From NCBI RefSeq assembly GCF_902833055.1, contig NZ_CADFEJ010000011.1:123733-187732 (forward strand): a DNA stretch of 64,000 nucleotides. The letters are read 5' to 3'. Below are positions 28,538 through 38,321 of this stretch, piece by piece. The notes beneath the pieces were generated by a model. It was not told the DNA's origin. It made no database searches and was given only the letters and a program-made list of their open reading frames with translations. The DNA comes from Burkholderia territorii. Its GTDB lineage: Bacteria; Pseudomonadota; Gammaproteobacteria; Burkholderiales; Burkholderiaceae. Position 1 is the stretch's first letter. Each line of letters starts with the position of its first letter. The position numbers and the translations under genes were made by a program.

Positions 28538-29214
28538 TAGTAATCGGCTTCCCAGTCGACGACGATGCGACGCGCCGCCTGATCCACCGTTTTGACGTAG
28601 ACGCCGACGAACGGAATCAGCCGTTCGTCGGTGGTCGGCCGTCCATCCTTGCCGACTGCCGGATACTCGACGCGCATGATCGAATGCACGCCGTTGTCGA
28701 TCATCCCGCTCACCGTCCCGAGCGCCACCGATTGCTCGTTGACGACTTCGAGGCCGATCAGGTCGACCCAATAGAATTCGTCCGCGGCCAATGCCGGGAA
28801 ATCTTCCCGGCGCACGAACACGCGAAAGCCGCGCAAAGCCAGTGCGGCATCGCGGTCGCTGACACCCGCGGTGTGCGCGACGACGGTGTCGCCGTGCGTC
28901 TTCGATTGCAGGATGCGGGCGGACAACCGCTCATCACCCCGTTCCAGCCACCAGCGGCGCGCCTTGAGCAGCGCATCGCCGCCGCGACCGGCGTCGGCAT
29001 GCGTCGCCACCTTGACCCAGCCTTTCAGGCCGTAGGCGTCGACGACCGCCCCGACCTCGACAGCATCGTCGGGCCAGGTTTGCGCCGCTTCGAGACTGCC
29101 CTGCTCGGCAGCCGCACCGGCGGTCGCGACAGTGTCGCGCTCGACCGGCTTGCGGACGAATGCACCAAACGATGCTCGCCCGCGCCTTGCGTTACCGGAA
29201 TCGTGACCGGACAT
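28537..29214 (-). CDS. rimM: 16S rRNA processing protein RimM
   Basis: The 225-residue protein helps mature the 30S head by binding S19. The N-terminal RimM barrel begins [18 protein letters not shown], and the C-terminal PRC barrel has [12 protein letters not shown] with the conserved YW pair and a final DWEADY. The N-terminal 45 residues before this barrel are an extra, low-complexity Burkholderia-type extension. The start ATG at 29214 is the best choice. It overlaps trmD by one base. Confidence 0.96.
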   Translation of the reverse strand: MSGHDSGNARRGRASFGAFVRKPVERDTVATAGAAAEQGSLEAAQTWPDDAVEVGAVVDAYGLKGWVKVATHADAGRGGDALLKARRWWLERGDERLSARILQSKTHGDTVVAHTAGVSDRDAALALRGFRVFVRREDFPALAADEFYWVDLIGLEVVNEQSVALGTVSGMIDNGVHSIMRVEYPAVGKDGRPTTDERLIPFVGVYVKTVDQAARRIVVDWEADY

Positions 29215-29256
29215 CAATGCTCCTTGCAGCCGGCACGACCGGCACACCGCGCCATG

Positions 29257-29511
29257 TTAGGCAGCCGGTTGCGCCTTTTGCGCTTCCTTCACGAGACGCT
29301 GGACGGTCGGCGACAGTTGCGCGCCAACGCCTTGCCAGTACGTCAGGCGATCCTGAGCGATACGCAGCGATTCGCCCTTCGTGGCGACCGGGTTGTAGAA
29401 GCCGACGCGCTCGATGAAGCGGCCGTCACGACGGTTGCGCGAATCGGTAGCAACGATGTTGTAGAACGGGCGCTTCTTCGAGCCGCCGCGAGCCAGACGG
29501 ATGATAACCAT
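29257..29511 (-). CDS. rpsP: 30S ribosomal protein S16
   Basis: The 84-residue protein binds 16S rRNA early in 30S assembly. The N-terminus [20 protein letters not shown] is diagnostic. It is the first gene of the rpsP-rimM-trmD-rplS operon and has a good sigma-70 promoter about 50 bp upstream. Confidence 0.98.
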
Positions 29512-29557
29512 ATGAAATCCTTCGGGAAAACCGGGTTCGAAACTACTGAAACGTGCA

Positions 29558-29586
29558 ATTATAGCCGGAAACCAAAGCCACAACAA
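29558..29586 (-). promoter_or_regulatory. Sigma-70 promoter of the rpsP operon
   Basis: On the minus strand TTGTTG (29581-29586) and TATAAT (29558-29563) are separated by 17 bp. The perfect -10 hexamer lies 46 bp upstream of the rpsP ATG. Confidence 0.75.
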
Positions 29587-29664
29587 ACACTTACGCGCAA
29601 AAATTCCACGGACGCCCGGCACGCCGGGCATACAATCGTCGTCTCCACGACGCTTACCGCCGCC

Positions 29665-30804
29665 ATGCCGCTATTTTGCGTCACCCGCGCGTGCCGCGGG
29701 CAACACCGCCTCGCGGGCTTGCTGGCCGGCCTCGTCACCTGGTTTGCAGCCACCGCGGCTGGTGCCGCACCGCCGGCAGACAAACTCGTCGTGCCACCCG
29801 GCTTCCACGTCGACGTGCTGACCGATGCCGTGCCGACCGCCCGCGAAATGGCATGGTCGCCGCGCGGAATCCTGTATGTCGGCTCGCGGGAAGGCCGCGT
29901 GCATGCATTCGTGATGCGGGAGGGTCGGATCACGGCCCGTTACGTGATCGCATCGGGGCTCGATATGCCCGTCGGCGTCGCGTATCGCGACGGCGCGCTC
30001 TATATCTCCGCCGTGTCGCGCATTCTGCGTCTCGACCACATCGACGACCGGCTCGCCAAGCCGCCGGCACCGGCGGTCGTGACGGACGCGCTGCCGACCA
30101 ATCATCATCACGGCTGGAAATTCATCGCATTCGGCCCCGACGGCAAACTCTACGTGCCGGTCGGTGCGCCGTGCAACGTGTGCCTCGCCGACCGCGGCCG
30201 ATACGCGATCATCGCACGCATGAACGTGGACGGCAGCGGCCGGGAAGTATTCGCCCGCGGTGTGCGCAATACCGTCGGCTTCGCCTGGCACCCCGATACG
30301 CGCGAGCTGTGGTTTACCGACAACGGACGCGACTTGATGGGCGACGACGTGCCCGACGACACGCTGAACCGTGCGCCGCGCGCCGGCCTCGATTTCGGTT
30401 TTCCATACTGCCACGCCGGCGACACGCCCGACCCGGAATTCGGAAGCGCCGACATATGCCGCCGCTACGCGCCGCCCGTGTTGAAACTCGGCGCGCACGT
30501 CGCGGCACTCGGTATGCGCTTCTATACGGGCCCGATGTTTCCGGCGTCATATCGCAACAACATCTTCATTGCCGAGCACGGCTCGTGGAATCGCAGCACG
30601 AAGGTCGGTTATCGCGTGATGCGCGCCGTCGTGTCGGCCGACGGCAGCCATGCAAGCCAGACGCCATTCATCACCGGCTGGCTGCGCGCGGACGGCACCG
30701 TTTGGGGGCGCCCAGCCGATGTCCTGCCGCTGCCGGACGGCTCGCTGCTCGTCAGCGACGACTACGCAGGCATCATCTACCGCATCACCTATGCGGCACC
30801 TTGA
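29665..30804 (+). CDS. PQQ-dependent sugar (sorbosone) dehydrogenase-like protein
   Basis: The 379-residue protein has a signal peptide (cleavage near residue 34), then an NHL/six-bladed propeller of the soluble aldose/sorbosone dehydrogenase family. Characteristic blocks are [40 protein letters not shown] and [18 protein letters not shown]. It should be periplasmic and oxidise a sugar or sugar aldehyde, possibly with PQQ. The substrate and the need for PQQ are not shown. It is divergent from the rpsP operon and precedes a TM2 protein gene by 110 bp. Confidence 0.88.
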
Positions 30805-30914
30805 CGCAGGCCAGGGATGACCGGGCCCGATCGGGCATCGTAGAATGCGAGCCGGGCCGAGCGCCCCGCGCCGGCCTGCCGGCCGCCCATGCCAACGACA
30901 ATCCGCCACCATTC

Positions 30915-31382
30915 ATGTCCAGCAGCACTGCATCGACCCGCCGCTTCCGCTCCAAGACGCTCACCGCCGGCCTCGCGTTCCTCCTTGGTTCGCTCGGTGC
31001 GCACCGCTTCTACCTGTACGGCTTTCGCGACGTGTACGGCTGGGCGCACCTGCTGGCGACGATCGTCGGAATCCCGGGTTTCCTGCTGCTCGCCGCCACC
31101 CAGCGCAGTGCCAGCCTCGGCTGGTGGCTTGCCGTGCCGGGTGCCGTTTCGCTTCTGGCGGCGTTCCTCGCCGCGCTCGTCTACGGCCTGCGCCCCGACG
31201 AGAAATGGGACGCGCAATTCAATGCCGACACCGGCAGGCACAGCCAGTCAGGCTGGACGGTGATCTTCATCGTGATCTTCTCGCTGCTGACCGGTGCGTT
31301 CCTGCTGATGACGGCGCTCGCGCTGTCGTTCCAGACATACTTCGAATCGCAAGTCGAAGCGGCGAAGCAAATCTCGCAGTAA
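30915..31382 (+). CDS. TM2-domain membrane protein
   Basis: The 155-residue inner-membrane protein starts with a TM2 domain: two helices linked by LGAHRFYLYGF (about residues 28-38). Two further hydrophobic segments follow (about 65-90 and 115-145). The family has no defined biochemical role in bacteria. It follows the sorbosone-dehydrogenase-like gene on the same strand and is convergent with the radical SAM gene, only 22 bp away. Confidence 0.88.
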   Translation: MSSSTASTRRFRSKTLTAGLAFLLGSLGAHRFYLYGFRDVYGWAHLLATIVGIPGFLLLAATQRSASLGWWLAVPGAVSLLAAFLAALVYGLRPDEKWDAQFNADTGRHSQSGWTVIFIVIFSLLTGAFLLMTALALSFQTYFESQVEAAKQISQ

Positions 31383-31404
31383 GTGCCGACGCGCGTCGGC
31401 CGGA

Positions 31405-32571
31405 TCAGAACAGACTCAGTTGAAGGTCGTCACGCGATTTCGCGCCGTTTGCGCCCGCCAGCGGGCGCTGCGCTGCCGCCGCGGCCTGCGGCGCACCGCG
31501 AAACTGGGACAGATCCAGGATCCCGTTCGCACGCTCGTTCAATCCGAGCCGCTTCACGGCCTGACGGAACCGCTGCCGCAACAGGTCGGCCCAGATTCCC
31601 TCGCCCTTCATCCGCTTCGAGAAATCCGAGTCGTAATCCTTCCCGCCACGCATGTCGCGCACGCGGTTCATCACGCGCTCCGCGCGATCGGGGAAATGCG
31701 CGCAGAGCCAGTTCTTGAACAGCGGCGCAACCTCCCACGGCAACCGCAGGATGATGTAACTCGCGTGCGTCGCGCCGGCTTCCGCACAGGCTTCCAGCAC
31801 GCGCTCCATGTCCGGCTCGGTGACGAACGGAATCACCGGCGCAATGCTGACGCCCACCGGCACGCCCGCGTCGCGCAGCGCGCGGATCGTGCGCAGCCGG
31901 CGCGCCGGCGTGGCCGCACGCGGCTCAAGCGTGCGTGCGAGATCGACGTCGAGCGTCGTGATCGTGACCGCGGCCATCACCTGGCCGCGCTCGGCCATCG
32001 GCGCCAGCAGATCCAGATCGCGCTCGATCAGCGACGATTTCGTGATCGCGGCGAACGGCAACCCGTGGTCGTGCATCACCTGGATCACGCTGCGCGTGAT
32101 GCGCAGATCGCGCTCGACCGGCTGGTATGCATCGGTGTTGACGCCGAGCGCGATCGGCTCCGGCACGTAGCGCTTGCGCGAAATCTCGCGCTCGAGCAAT
32201 TCGGCCGCGTTGACCTTCGCATAGATGCGGCTCTCGAAATCGAGCCCCGGAGACAGGCCGAGATAACTATGGGTCGGCCGCGCAAAGCAGTAGATGCAGC
32301 CGTGCTCGCAGCCGCGATACGGATTGAGCGACACGCTGAACGGTATGTCCGGCGACTGGTTGCGCGTGAGGATGCTCTTCGCACGCTCCTCGAACACCTG
32401 CGTGCGCAGCGGAGCGGGCAGATCGGCGTCTTCCGATTCGTGCGTCCAGCCGTCGTCGACCGCTTCGCGCAGCGCCGTTTCGTATCGCCCCTGGAGGTTG
32501 TCGACCGCACCGCGCCCCTTGCGGGGCGCCGGCGGCGCTATCGGAAATTCGTTGTCGGACCGGCCGTCCAT
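31405..32571 (-). CDS. PA0069-family radical SAM protein
   Basis: The 388-residue protein has the radical SAM iron-sulfur motif CxxxCxxC in GCEHGCIYCFARP (about residues 87-99). The family blocks SVSLNPYRG, ALGVNTDAYQPVE and APVIPFVTEPDM are also present, typical of the SplB-related PA0069 group. The substrate is unknown. Its promoter is overlaid by a LexA-type operator, so it is probably DNA-damage inducible. From memory, PA0069 of Pseudomonas aeruginosa has been placed in the LexA regulon, which fits. A role in DNA or nucleotide repair is inference. Confidence 0.9.
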   Translation of the reverse strand: MDGRSDNEFPIAPPAPRKGRGAVDNLQGRYETALREAVDDGWTHESEDADLPAPLRTQVFEERAKSILTRNQSPDIPFSVSLNPYRGCEHGCIYCFARPTHSYLGLSPGLDFESRIYAKVNAAELLEREISRKRYVPEPIALGVNTDAYQPVERDLRITRSVIQVMHDHGLPFAAITKSSLIERDLDLLAPMAERGQVMAAVTITTLDVDLARTLEPRAATPARRLRTIRALRDAGVPVGVSIAPVIPFVTEPDMERVLEACAEAGATHASYIILRLPWEVAPLFKNWLCAHFPDRAERVMNRVRDMRGGKDYDSDFSKRMKGEGIWADLLRQRFRQAVKRLGLNERANGILDLSQFRGAPQAAAAAQRPLAGANGAKSRDDLQLSLF

Positions 32572-32587
32572 GCGCTCACCCGTTTAC

Positions 32588-32635
32588 AGGCATCCAATAC
32601 TGTATGTTTATACAGTATTGGATGCCTCATGCCAA
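32588..32635 (-). promoter_or_regulatory. LexA (SOS) box over a sigma-70 promoter
   Basis: A 20-bp E. coli-type SOS box lies at 32598-32617 (TACTGTATGTTTATACAGTA). It sits inside an 18-bp perfect inverted repeat with a 4-nt spacer (32588-32627). On the minus strand TTGGCA (32630-32635) and TATAAA (32607-32612) are 17 bp apart, so the box covers the -10 element. The radical SAM gene starts at 32571, about 30 bp past the expected start site. Confidence 0.85.
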
Positions 32636-32674
32636 GCGCTGGATAGAGGGACGGACTGCAGGCCGCAGCCAAGG

Positions 32675-33163
32675 TCATTCGCCAACCGAGATCGTCAGCG
32701 TCTCCTTGATTTCCTCCATCACGACATAGCTCTTCGACTGCACCGCGCCGGGCAGCTGCAGCAGGATGTCGCCCAGCAGCTTGCGATAGTCGGCCATTTC
32801 GCCGATCCGCGCCTTGATCAGGTAGTCGAAGTCGCCGGACACGAGATGGCATTCGAGCACTTCGTCGATCTTCATCACTTCGCGCCGGAACTGCTCGAAC
32901 ATGTTGCCGCCCTTGTGGCCAAGCGTGATCTCGACGAACACCAGCAAGGCCGCGCCCAGCTGCGCCGGATCCACGCGCGCGTGATAGCCGGTGATCACAC
33001 CGTCGCGCTCCATGCGCCGCACGCGTTCGATGCATGGCGTGACGGTCAGCCCGACCTGTTCGGCGAGGTCCTTCATCGCCATCCGGCCGTCGTCCTGCAG
33101 CAGTTTGAGGATGCGGCGGTCGAGCTTGTCGAGCGAGCGTACTGGCTGACGTTGCGTTCTCAT
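32675..33163 (-). CDS. lrp: Lrp/AsnC family regulator, probable controller of dadA
   Basis: The 162-residue protein has an N-terminal helix-turn-helix (LDKLDRRILKLLQDDGRMAM, LAEQVGLTVTPCIERVRRME) and a C-terminal RAM ligand-binding domain (GHKGGNMFEQFRREV through SKSYVVMEEIKE). It closely resembles Lrp proper in length and sequence. It is divergent from dadA across 144 bp of AT-rich DNA, the classic placement for an alanine/leucine-responsive activator of D-amino-acid catabolism. I chose the ATG at 33163 (MRTQRQPVRSLDKLD) over an upstream start 12 codons earlier. Confidence 0.93.
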   Translation of the reverse strand: MRTQRQPVRSLDKLDRRILKLLQDDGRMAMKDLAEQVGLTVTPCIERVRRMERDGVITGYHARVDPAQLGAALLVFVEITLGHKGGNMFEQFRREVMKIDEVLECHLVSGDFDYLIKARIGEMADYRKLLGDILLQLPGAVQSKSYVVMEEIKETLTISVGE

Positions 33164-33307
33164 TTGTTTATGCTGAAAACCTGAAAAATACGATAACAAA
33201 ACCTACACATTCGACAATACCATAGCGCAAAAAACTAGATCAGCTAGAGGTTACACGGAGCCGCACGTGCGCCCGGCCTCGCCCTGATCCTTCCATCTGG
33301 AGCAGCT

Positions 33308-34594
33308 ATGCGAGTCGTCATTCTGGGCAGCGGTGTGGTGGGCGTGGCAAGCGCGTATTACCTCGCGCGCGCCGGTCATGAAGTCACGGTGATCGACCGG
33401 GAAGCAGGCCCGGCGCTGGAGACGAGCTTCGCGAACGCAGGCCAGATCTCGCCCGGATATGCGGCGCCGTGGGCGGCGCCCGGCGTGCCGCTGAAGGCCG
33501 TCAAGTGGATGTTCGAGAAGCACGCGCCGCTCGCGATCCGCCTTGACGGGACGCGTTTCCAGCTGCAGTGGATGTGGCAGATGCTGCGCAACTGCACGGC
33601 CGAGCGCTATGCCGTCAACAAGGGCCGCATGGTCCGTCTCGCCGAATACAGCCGCGATTGCCTGCAGGCGCTGCGCGCCGACACGGGCATCCAGTACGAA
33701 GGCCGCACGGGCGGCACGCTGCAGTTGTTCCGCACGCAACAGCAACTCGACGGCGCAGCCAAGGACATCGCGGTGCTGCAGGAAGCGAACGTGCCGTTCG
33801 AACTGCTGTCGCCGGCAGAACTCCGGAATGCCGAGCCGGCGCTCGCCGCCGTGTCGCACAAGCTGACGGGTGGTCTGCGCCTGCCGGGCGACGAAACGGG
33901 CGATTGCCAGCTGTTCACGACGCGCCTCGCGGCGCTCGCTGAATCGCTGGGCGTGAAGTTCCGCTACAACACGCCGATCGATGCACTGGCGATCGCCGGC
34001 GGCAAGATCGCCGGCGTGCAGTGCGGCAGCGAGACGGTGCGCGCCGATGCATACGTCGTCGCACTCGGGTCGTATTCGACCAACTTCGTCTCGAACCTGA
34101 TGAAGATCCCCGTCTATCCGCTGAAGGGCTATTCGATCACCGCGCCGATCGTGAACGAGGCGGCCGCGCCCGTGTCGACGGTGCTCGACGAAACGTACAA
34201 GATCGCGATCACGCGTTTCGATCAGCGCATCCGCGTCGGCGGCATGGCGGAGATCGTCGGCTTCGACAAGAACCTGCGCGCCGCACGGCGCGAAACGCTC
34301 GAAATGTGCGTGAACGACCTGTTCCCGGGCGGCGGCGACACATCGAAGGCAACGTTCTGGACGGGCCTGCGCCCGATGACGCCGGACGGCACGCCGATCG
34401 TCGGCCGCACGCCGGTGTCGAACCTGTTCCTGAACACCGGCCACGGCACGCTCGGCTGGACGATGTCGTGCGGGTCGGGCCAGTTGCTCGCCGATCTGAT
34501 CTCGGGCAAGAAGCCGGCAATCCAGGCCGACGACCTGTCGGTGCATCGCTACCTGAAGGACGTGGCCGGCCAGACGCGCCCGGCATACGCATAA
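33308..34594 (+). CDS. dadA: D-amino acid dehydrogenase DadA
   Basis: The 428-residue FAD enzyme deaminates D-alanine and other D-amino acids, passing electrons to the respiratory chain at the inner membrane. The N-terminal dinucleotide fold is [21 protein letters not shown], and the C-terminal block [19 protein letters not shown] is family-specific. It is divergent from lrp, which probably controls it. No dadX racemase follows; a terminator lies 42 bp after the stop. Confidence 0.96.
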   Translation: MRVVILGSGVVGVASAYYLARAGHEVTVIDREAGPALETSFANAGQISPGYAAPWAAPGVPLKAVKWMFEKHAPLAIRLDGTRFQLQWMWQMLRNCTAERYAVNKGRMVRLAEYSRDCLQALRADTGIQYEGRTGGTLQLFRTQQQLDGAAKDIAVLQEANVPFELLSPAELRNAEPALAAVSHKLTGGLRLPGDETGDCQLFTTRLAALAESLGVKFRYNTPIDALAIAGGKIAGVQCGSETVRADAYVVALGSYSTNFVSNLMKIPVYPLKGYSITAPIVNEAAAPVSTVLDETYKIAITRFDQRIRVGGMAEIVGFDKNLRAARRETLEMCVNDLFPGGGDTSKATFWTGLRPMTPDGTPIVGRTPVSNLFLNTGHGTLGWTMSCGSGQLLADLISGKKPAIQADDLSVHRYLKDVAGQTRPAYA

Positions 34595-34633
34595 GCGAAA
34601 CGGCCGGCCACGACACGGGCCGGTCCGCATCGA

Positions 34634-34664
34634 CGAAAAAGGCGCCCTGCAGGCGCCTTTTTTC
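34634..34664 (+). terminator. Terminator after dadA
   Basis: AAAAAGGCGCC pairs with GGCGCCTTTTTT around loop CTGCA, with a run of six T residues. Confidence 0.88.
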
Positions 34665-34846
34665 GTTACGCCGAATGCGTTGCCCGCTCTCAACAGCGCT
34701 TGCGGCATCGCGCGCGTGGTTCTCGCCGTTGCACGCCGACGATCGACGCTTCCGGCCGCCCTGCCCGTACGGCGACATGTACGATGCAGAACCGAGCGAG
34801 CACGGCTCGCTGCCCGGCAAAAGCCCGACCGCTTCCGTCATTGCAC

Positions 34847-34880
34847 GAAAAAAAGGGGCGCTCATCGCGCCCCTCGTATT
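34847..34880 (-). terminator. Terminator after etfA
   Basis: On the minus strand GGGGCGC pairs with GCGCCCC around GATGA, followed by seven T residues. It ends the etfB-etfA operon 36 bp past the stop codon. Confidence 0.85.
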
Positions 34881-34915
34881 GTGTACCTGCCGCCGGAGCG
34901 TCAAGTCACGTCGTG

Positions 34916-35851
34916 TCAGCCCAGTTCGTTGACCAGTTCCGGCACGAGGGCGAACAGATCGCCGACGAGACCGTAGTCGGCCACGCTGAAGATCGGCGCT
35001 TCCGGATCCTTGTTGATCGCGACGATCACCTTCGAATCCTTCATGCCGGCCAGGTGCTGGATCGCGCCCGAGATACCGACCGCGATGTACAGCTGCGGTG
35101 CGACGATCTTGCCGGTCTGGCCGACCTGGTAGTCGTTCGGCACGTAGCCGGCATCCACTGCCGCGCGCGATGCGCCGAGCGCTGCCGACAGCTTGTCCGC
35201 CAGCGGCTCCAGCACCTTCGTGTAGTTCTCGCCGCTACCCAGACCGCGGCCGCCCGACACGATGATGCTCGCGCTGGTCAGCTCCGGACGGTCCAGCTTC
35301 GTCACTTCACGGCTGACGAACTGCGACTTGCCTGCATCGGCCGCTGCTTCGATCTTCTCGACCGATGCGCTGCCGCCTTCCGCTGCCACCGGATCGAAAC
35401 CGGTCGCGCGCACCGTGATGACCTTGATCGGGTCGCTCGACTGCACCGTCGCGATCGCGTTGCCCGCGTAGATCGGGCGCTCAAACGTATCGGCACTGTC
35501 GACTGCCGTGATGTCCGAGATCTGCGCGACGTCGAGCTTCGCGGCGATGCGCGGCGCGACGTTCTTGCCATAAGCCGTTGCCGGCGCGAGGATGTGCGAG
35601 TAGTCCTTCGCGATGTTCAGCGCGGTCGCCTCGACGTTTTCCGCCAGGCCTTCGGCCAGCTGCGGCGCGTCGGCCAGCAGCACCTTCGACACACCCGCGA
35701 TCTTTGCTGCCGCGTCGGCCGCGCCCTGCGCGTTGTGCCCCGCGACCAGCACGTGAATGTCACCGCCGATCTTCGCAGCCGCCGCCACCGTGTTCAGCGT
35801 CGCGGCCTTGATCGACGCGTTGTCATGTTCTGCAATCACCAGAATCGTCAT
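34916..35851 (-). CDS. etfA: Electron transfer flavoprotein alpha subunit
   Basis: The 311-residue subunit binds FAD in a C-terminal domain with the signature [18 protein letters not shown] and [21 protein letters not shown]. Together with EtfB it carries electrons from acyl-CoA and other dehydrogenases to ETF:ubiquinone oxidoreductase. It lies 15 bp downstream of etfB. Length matches the family. Confidence 0.97.
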   Translation of the reverse strand: MTILVIAEHDNASIKAATLNTVAAAAKIGGDIHVLVAGHNAQGAADAAAKIAGVSKVLLADAPQLAEGLAENVEATALNIAKDYSHILAPATAYGKNVAPRIAAKLDVAQISDITAVDSADTFERPIYAGNAIATVQSSDPIKVITVRATGFDPVAAEGGSASVEKIEAAADAGKSQFVSREVTKLDRPELTSASIIVSGGRGLGSGENYTKVLEPLADKLSAALGASRAAVDAGYVPNDYQVGQTGKIVAPQLYIAVGISGAIQHLAGMKDSKVIVAINKDPEAPIFSVADYGLVGDLFALVPELVNELG

Positions 35852-35866
35852 TTCTTTCTGCTCCCT

Positions 35867-36616
35867 TTACAGCACCTTGGCTTCGGTCTTCAGCTTCTCG
35901 ACCAGCGTCTTCACGTCCGGCACCTTCACGCCGGCCGCGCGCTTCGGCGGCTCGGCCACCTTCAGCGTCTTCAGACGCGGCGTAACGTCCACGCCAAGGT
36001 CTTCGGGTTTCACCGTTTCCAGCGGCTTCTTCTTCGCCTTCATGATGTTCGGCAGCGTCACGTAGCGCGGCTCGTTCAGGCGCAGGTCGGTCGTCACGAC
36101 CGCCGGCAGCGACAGCGACAGCGTTTCCGCGCCACCGTCGACTTCGCGTGCAACCGTTGCCTTGCCGTCGGCGATCGTCACCTTCGACGCGAACGTCGCT
36201 TGCGGCAGGCCAGCCAGCGCAGCGAGCATCTGGCCCGTCTGGTTCGAATCGTCGTCGATCGCCTGCTTGCCGAGGATCACGAGTTGCGGCTGTTCCTTGT
36301 CGACCAGCGCCTTGAGGATCTTCGCGACGGCCAGCGGCTCGACGCCATCGTTCGACTCGACCAGGATCGCGCGATCCGCGCCGATCGCCAGCGCCGTGCG
36401 CAGCGTTTCCTGCGCTTGCGCGACACCGACCGACACGGCGATCACTTCAGTCGCCACACCGGCTTCCTTCAGGCGCACGGCTTCTTCAACGGCGATTTCG
36501 TCGAACGGGTTCATCGACATCTTCACGTTCGCGATGTCGACGCCCGTGTTGTCCGACTTCACGCGGACCTTCACGTTGTAATCGACCACTCTTTTCACTG
36601 GCACCAGGATTTTCAT
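35867..36616 (-). CDS. etfB: Electron transfer flavoprotein beta subunit
   Basis: The 249-residue subunit begins [20 protein letters not shown] and has the AMP-binding and partner-recognition region [21 protein letters not shown] used the ATG at 36616; an in-frame ATG two codons earlier is possible but unlike the family. It is the first gene of the etfBA operon. Confidence 0.97.
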   Translation of the reverse strand: MKILVPVKRVVDYNVKVRVKSDNTGVDIANVKMSMNPFDEIAVEEAVRLKEAGVATEVIAVSVGVAQAQETLRTALAIGADRAILVESNDGVEPLAVAKILKALVDKEQPQLVILGKQAIDDDSNQTGQMLAALAGLPQATFASKVTIADGKATVAREVDGGAETLSLSLPAVVTTDLRLNEPRYVTLPNIMKAKKKPLETVKPEDLGVDVTPRLKTLKVAEPPKRAAGVKVPDVKTLVEKLKTEAKVL

Positions 36617-36769
36617 GCACACGCTCCAAAGTTACGAATACGACCAGAGGCCATTCTATAGCGAGGCCTCATGACTGCGCGGCCAAGCGGACCAATCCAT
36701 CGTGGCTATCGAGGATAGCGCTCCTCTGCGGCGCGCCGGCAATAGCGAACGGTCGTTCTATTTTAAAAG

Positions 36770-36803
36770 AGAAAAAACCCGGACGCAAAGCCCGGGTTTT
36801 CGA
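36770..36803 (-). terminator. Terminator after metQ
   Basis: On the minus strand AAAACCCGGG pairs with CCCGGGTTTTTT-type sequence around a short loop (CTTTGCGT), with six T residues following. Confidence 0.85.
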
Positions 36804-36845
36804 TCATCGACTCTAATCGTCACCGGGCGCGCCCAGCACCAAGTG

Positions 36846-37640
36846 TCACCAGGCGGCGATGACCGCGCCGCCGAACTTCTGTTCGATGAACTGCTTTACG
36901 TCCGCGGAGTGGTAGGCCGCCACCAGCTTCGCGACCCACGGCTTGCTCCGGTCGGCCTCGCGAATCGCGAGAATGTTCGCGTAAGGGCCGTTCGGACCCT
37001 CGATCGCGATCGCGTCCTGCTTCGGTTTCAACCCCGCTTCCATTGCGTAATTGGTATTGATGGCCGCAGCGTCGACGTCGCCGAGCGAGCGCGGAATCTG
37101 CGCCGCATTGAGTTCGACGATCTTCAGCTTGCGCGGATTGTCGACGATGTCGAGTGGCGTCGCCTTCAGCCCCGCATCCGCACGCAGCTTCAGCAGCCCC
37201 TGCTTCTGCAGCAACAGCAGCGCGCGGCCGCCATTGGTTGGATCGTTCGGCACGGCGATGCGCGCGCCCGGCTTCAACTCGGCAAGCGACTTTACCCGCT
37301 TCGAATAGATGCCCATCGGGAACGTGACGGTATCCGCGACCTTGATCAGCTTGTAGCCGCGATCCTTCACCTGCGCTTGCAGATAAGGATCGTGCTGGTA
37401 GCTGTTCGCGTCGAGATCGCCCGACGCGAGCGCCGCGTTCGGCTGCACGTAATCGGAGAATTCGACGATGCGGATGTCGAGGCCGCTTCTGGCCGCGACC
37501 TTCTTCACCACGTCCATGATCTGCGCGTGCGGACCGCCCGTCACGCCCACCTTGATGGTTTCGGCCTGCGCGTGCGCGCTCGCGAACAGCGCGGCCGCGC
37601 CGAGTGCGGCCGCGAATTTCAGCATGAAACGTCGTTGCAT
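36846..37640 (-). CDS. metQ: Methionine ABC transporter substrate-binding protein MetQ
   Basis: The 264-residue protein is the methionine-binding component of the MetNIQ importer. The motif IKVGVTGGPHAQIMDVVKKVA and the later ANSYQHDPYLQ and VPNDPTNGGRALLLLQ are NlpA/MetQ hallmarks. The signal peptide (ending near residue 26, HAQA) has no lipobox cysteine, so it should be a free periplasmic protein unlike the lipoprotein of E. coli. It lies 27 bp after metI. Confidence 0.94.
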   Translation of the reverse strand: MQRRFMLKFAAALGAAALFASAHAQAETIKVGVTGGPHAQIMDVVKKVAARSGLDIRIVEFSDYVQPNAALASGDLDANSYQHDPYLQAQVKDRGYKLIKVADTVTFPMGIYSKRVKSLAELKPGARIAVPNDPTNGGRALLLLQKQGLLKLRADAGLKATPLDIVDNPRKLKIVELNAAQIPRSLGDVDAAAINTNYAMEAGLKPKQDAIAIEGPNGPYANILAIREADRSKPWVAKLVAAYHSADVKQFIEQKFGGAVIAAW

Positions 37641-37667
37641 CGTCTCCCCTACCTGTGAATGTCGTTT

Positions 37668-38321
37668 TTACTTGTGGCTCAGCCGGCGCACGAGCCAGTC
37701 GCCGAACGATTGCACGATCTGCACGAACACGATCAGGATCGCGACGACCGTCCACATCACTTCCGGCAGATAACGCTGGTAGCCGTAACGGATCCCGAGA
37801 TCACCGAGCCCGCCGCCGCCGATCGCACCGGCCATCGCCGAGTAGCCGACGAGCGACACGAACGTGATCGTCAGGCCCGCGACGATGCCGGGCAGCGATT
37901 CCGGCAGCAGCACCTTGAAGACGATCTGCGACGTCGTCGCGCCCATCGACTGCGCGGCCTCGATCAGCCCGCGGTCGACTTCGCGCAGCGCCGTCTCGAC
38001 CAGCCGCGCGACGAACGGCGCGGCCGCGAGCGTCAGCGGCACGACCGCCGCGGCCGTGCCGATCGACGACCCCGTGACGAGCCGCGTGAATGGAATGACC
38101 GCGACCAGCAGGATGATGAACGGCGTCGAGCGCACCGCGTTCACGATGCCGCCGAGCACGCGATTCACACCGAGGTTCTGCAGCACGCCCTGGCGATCCG
38201 TCAGGTAGAGCAGCACGCCGAGCGGCAGCCCGACGAGCGCGCCGACCGCTCCCGAGATGCCGACCATGATCAGCGTCTCCCAGAACGACTGCACGAACAT
38301 ATCGAACATCTCACTCAACAT
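37668..38321 (-). CDS. metI: Methionine ABC transporter permease MetI
   Basis: The 217-residue inner-membrane permease has about five helices and the EAA loop that contacts MetN ([20 protein letters not shown], residues about 140-160). Its start overlaps the end of metN by 11 bp, so the two are translationally coupled. It forms a homodimer in the MetNI complex. Confidence 0.96.
   Translation of the reverse strand: MLSEMFDMFVQSFWETLIMVGISGAVGALVGLPLGVLLYLTDRQGVLQNLGVNRVLGGIVNAVRSTPFIILLVAVIPFTRLVTGSSIGTAAAVVPLTLAAAPFVARLVETALREVDRGLIEAAQSMGATTSQIVFKVLLPESLPGIVAGLTITFVSLVGYSAMAGAIGGGGLGDLGIRYGYQRYLPEVMWTVVAILIVFVQIVQSFGDWLVRRLSHK

Larger units (their letters stand above)
34595..34915. other. 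321-bp intergenic region between dadA and etfA
   Basis: It holds a dadA terminator at the left and an etfA terminator at the right. About 180 bp lie between them, where I see no convincing gene or palindrome. Confidence 0.6.
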
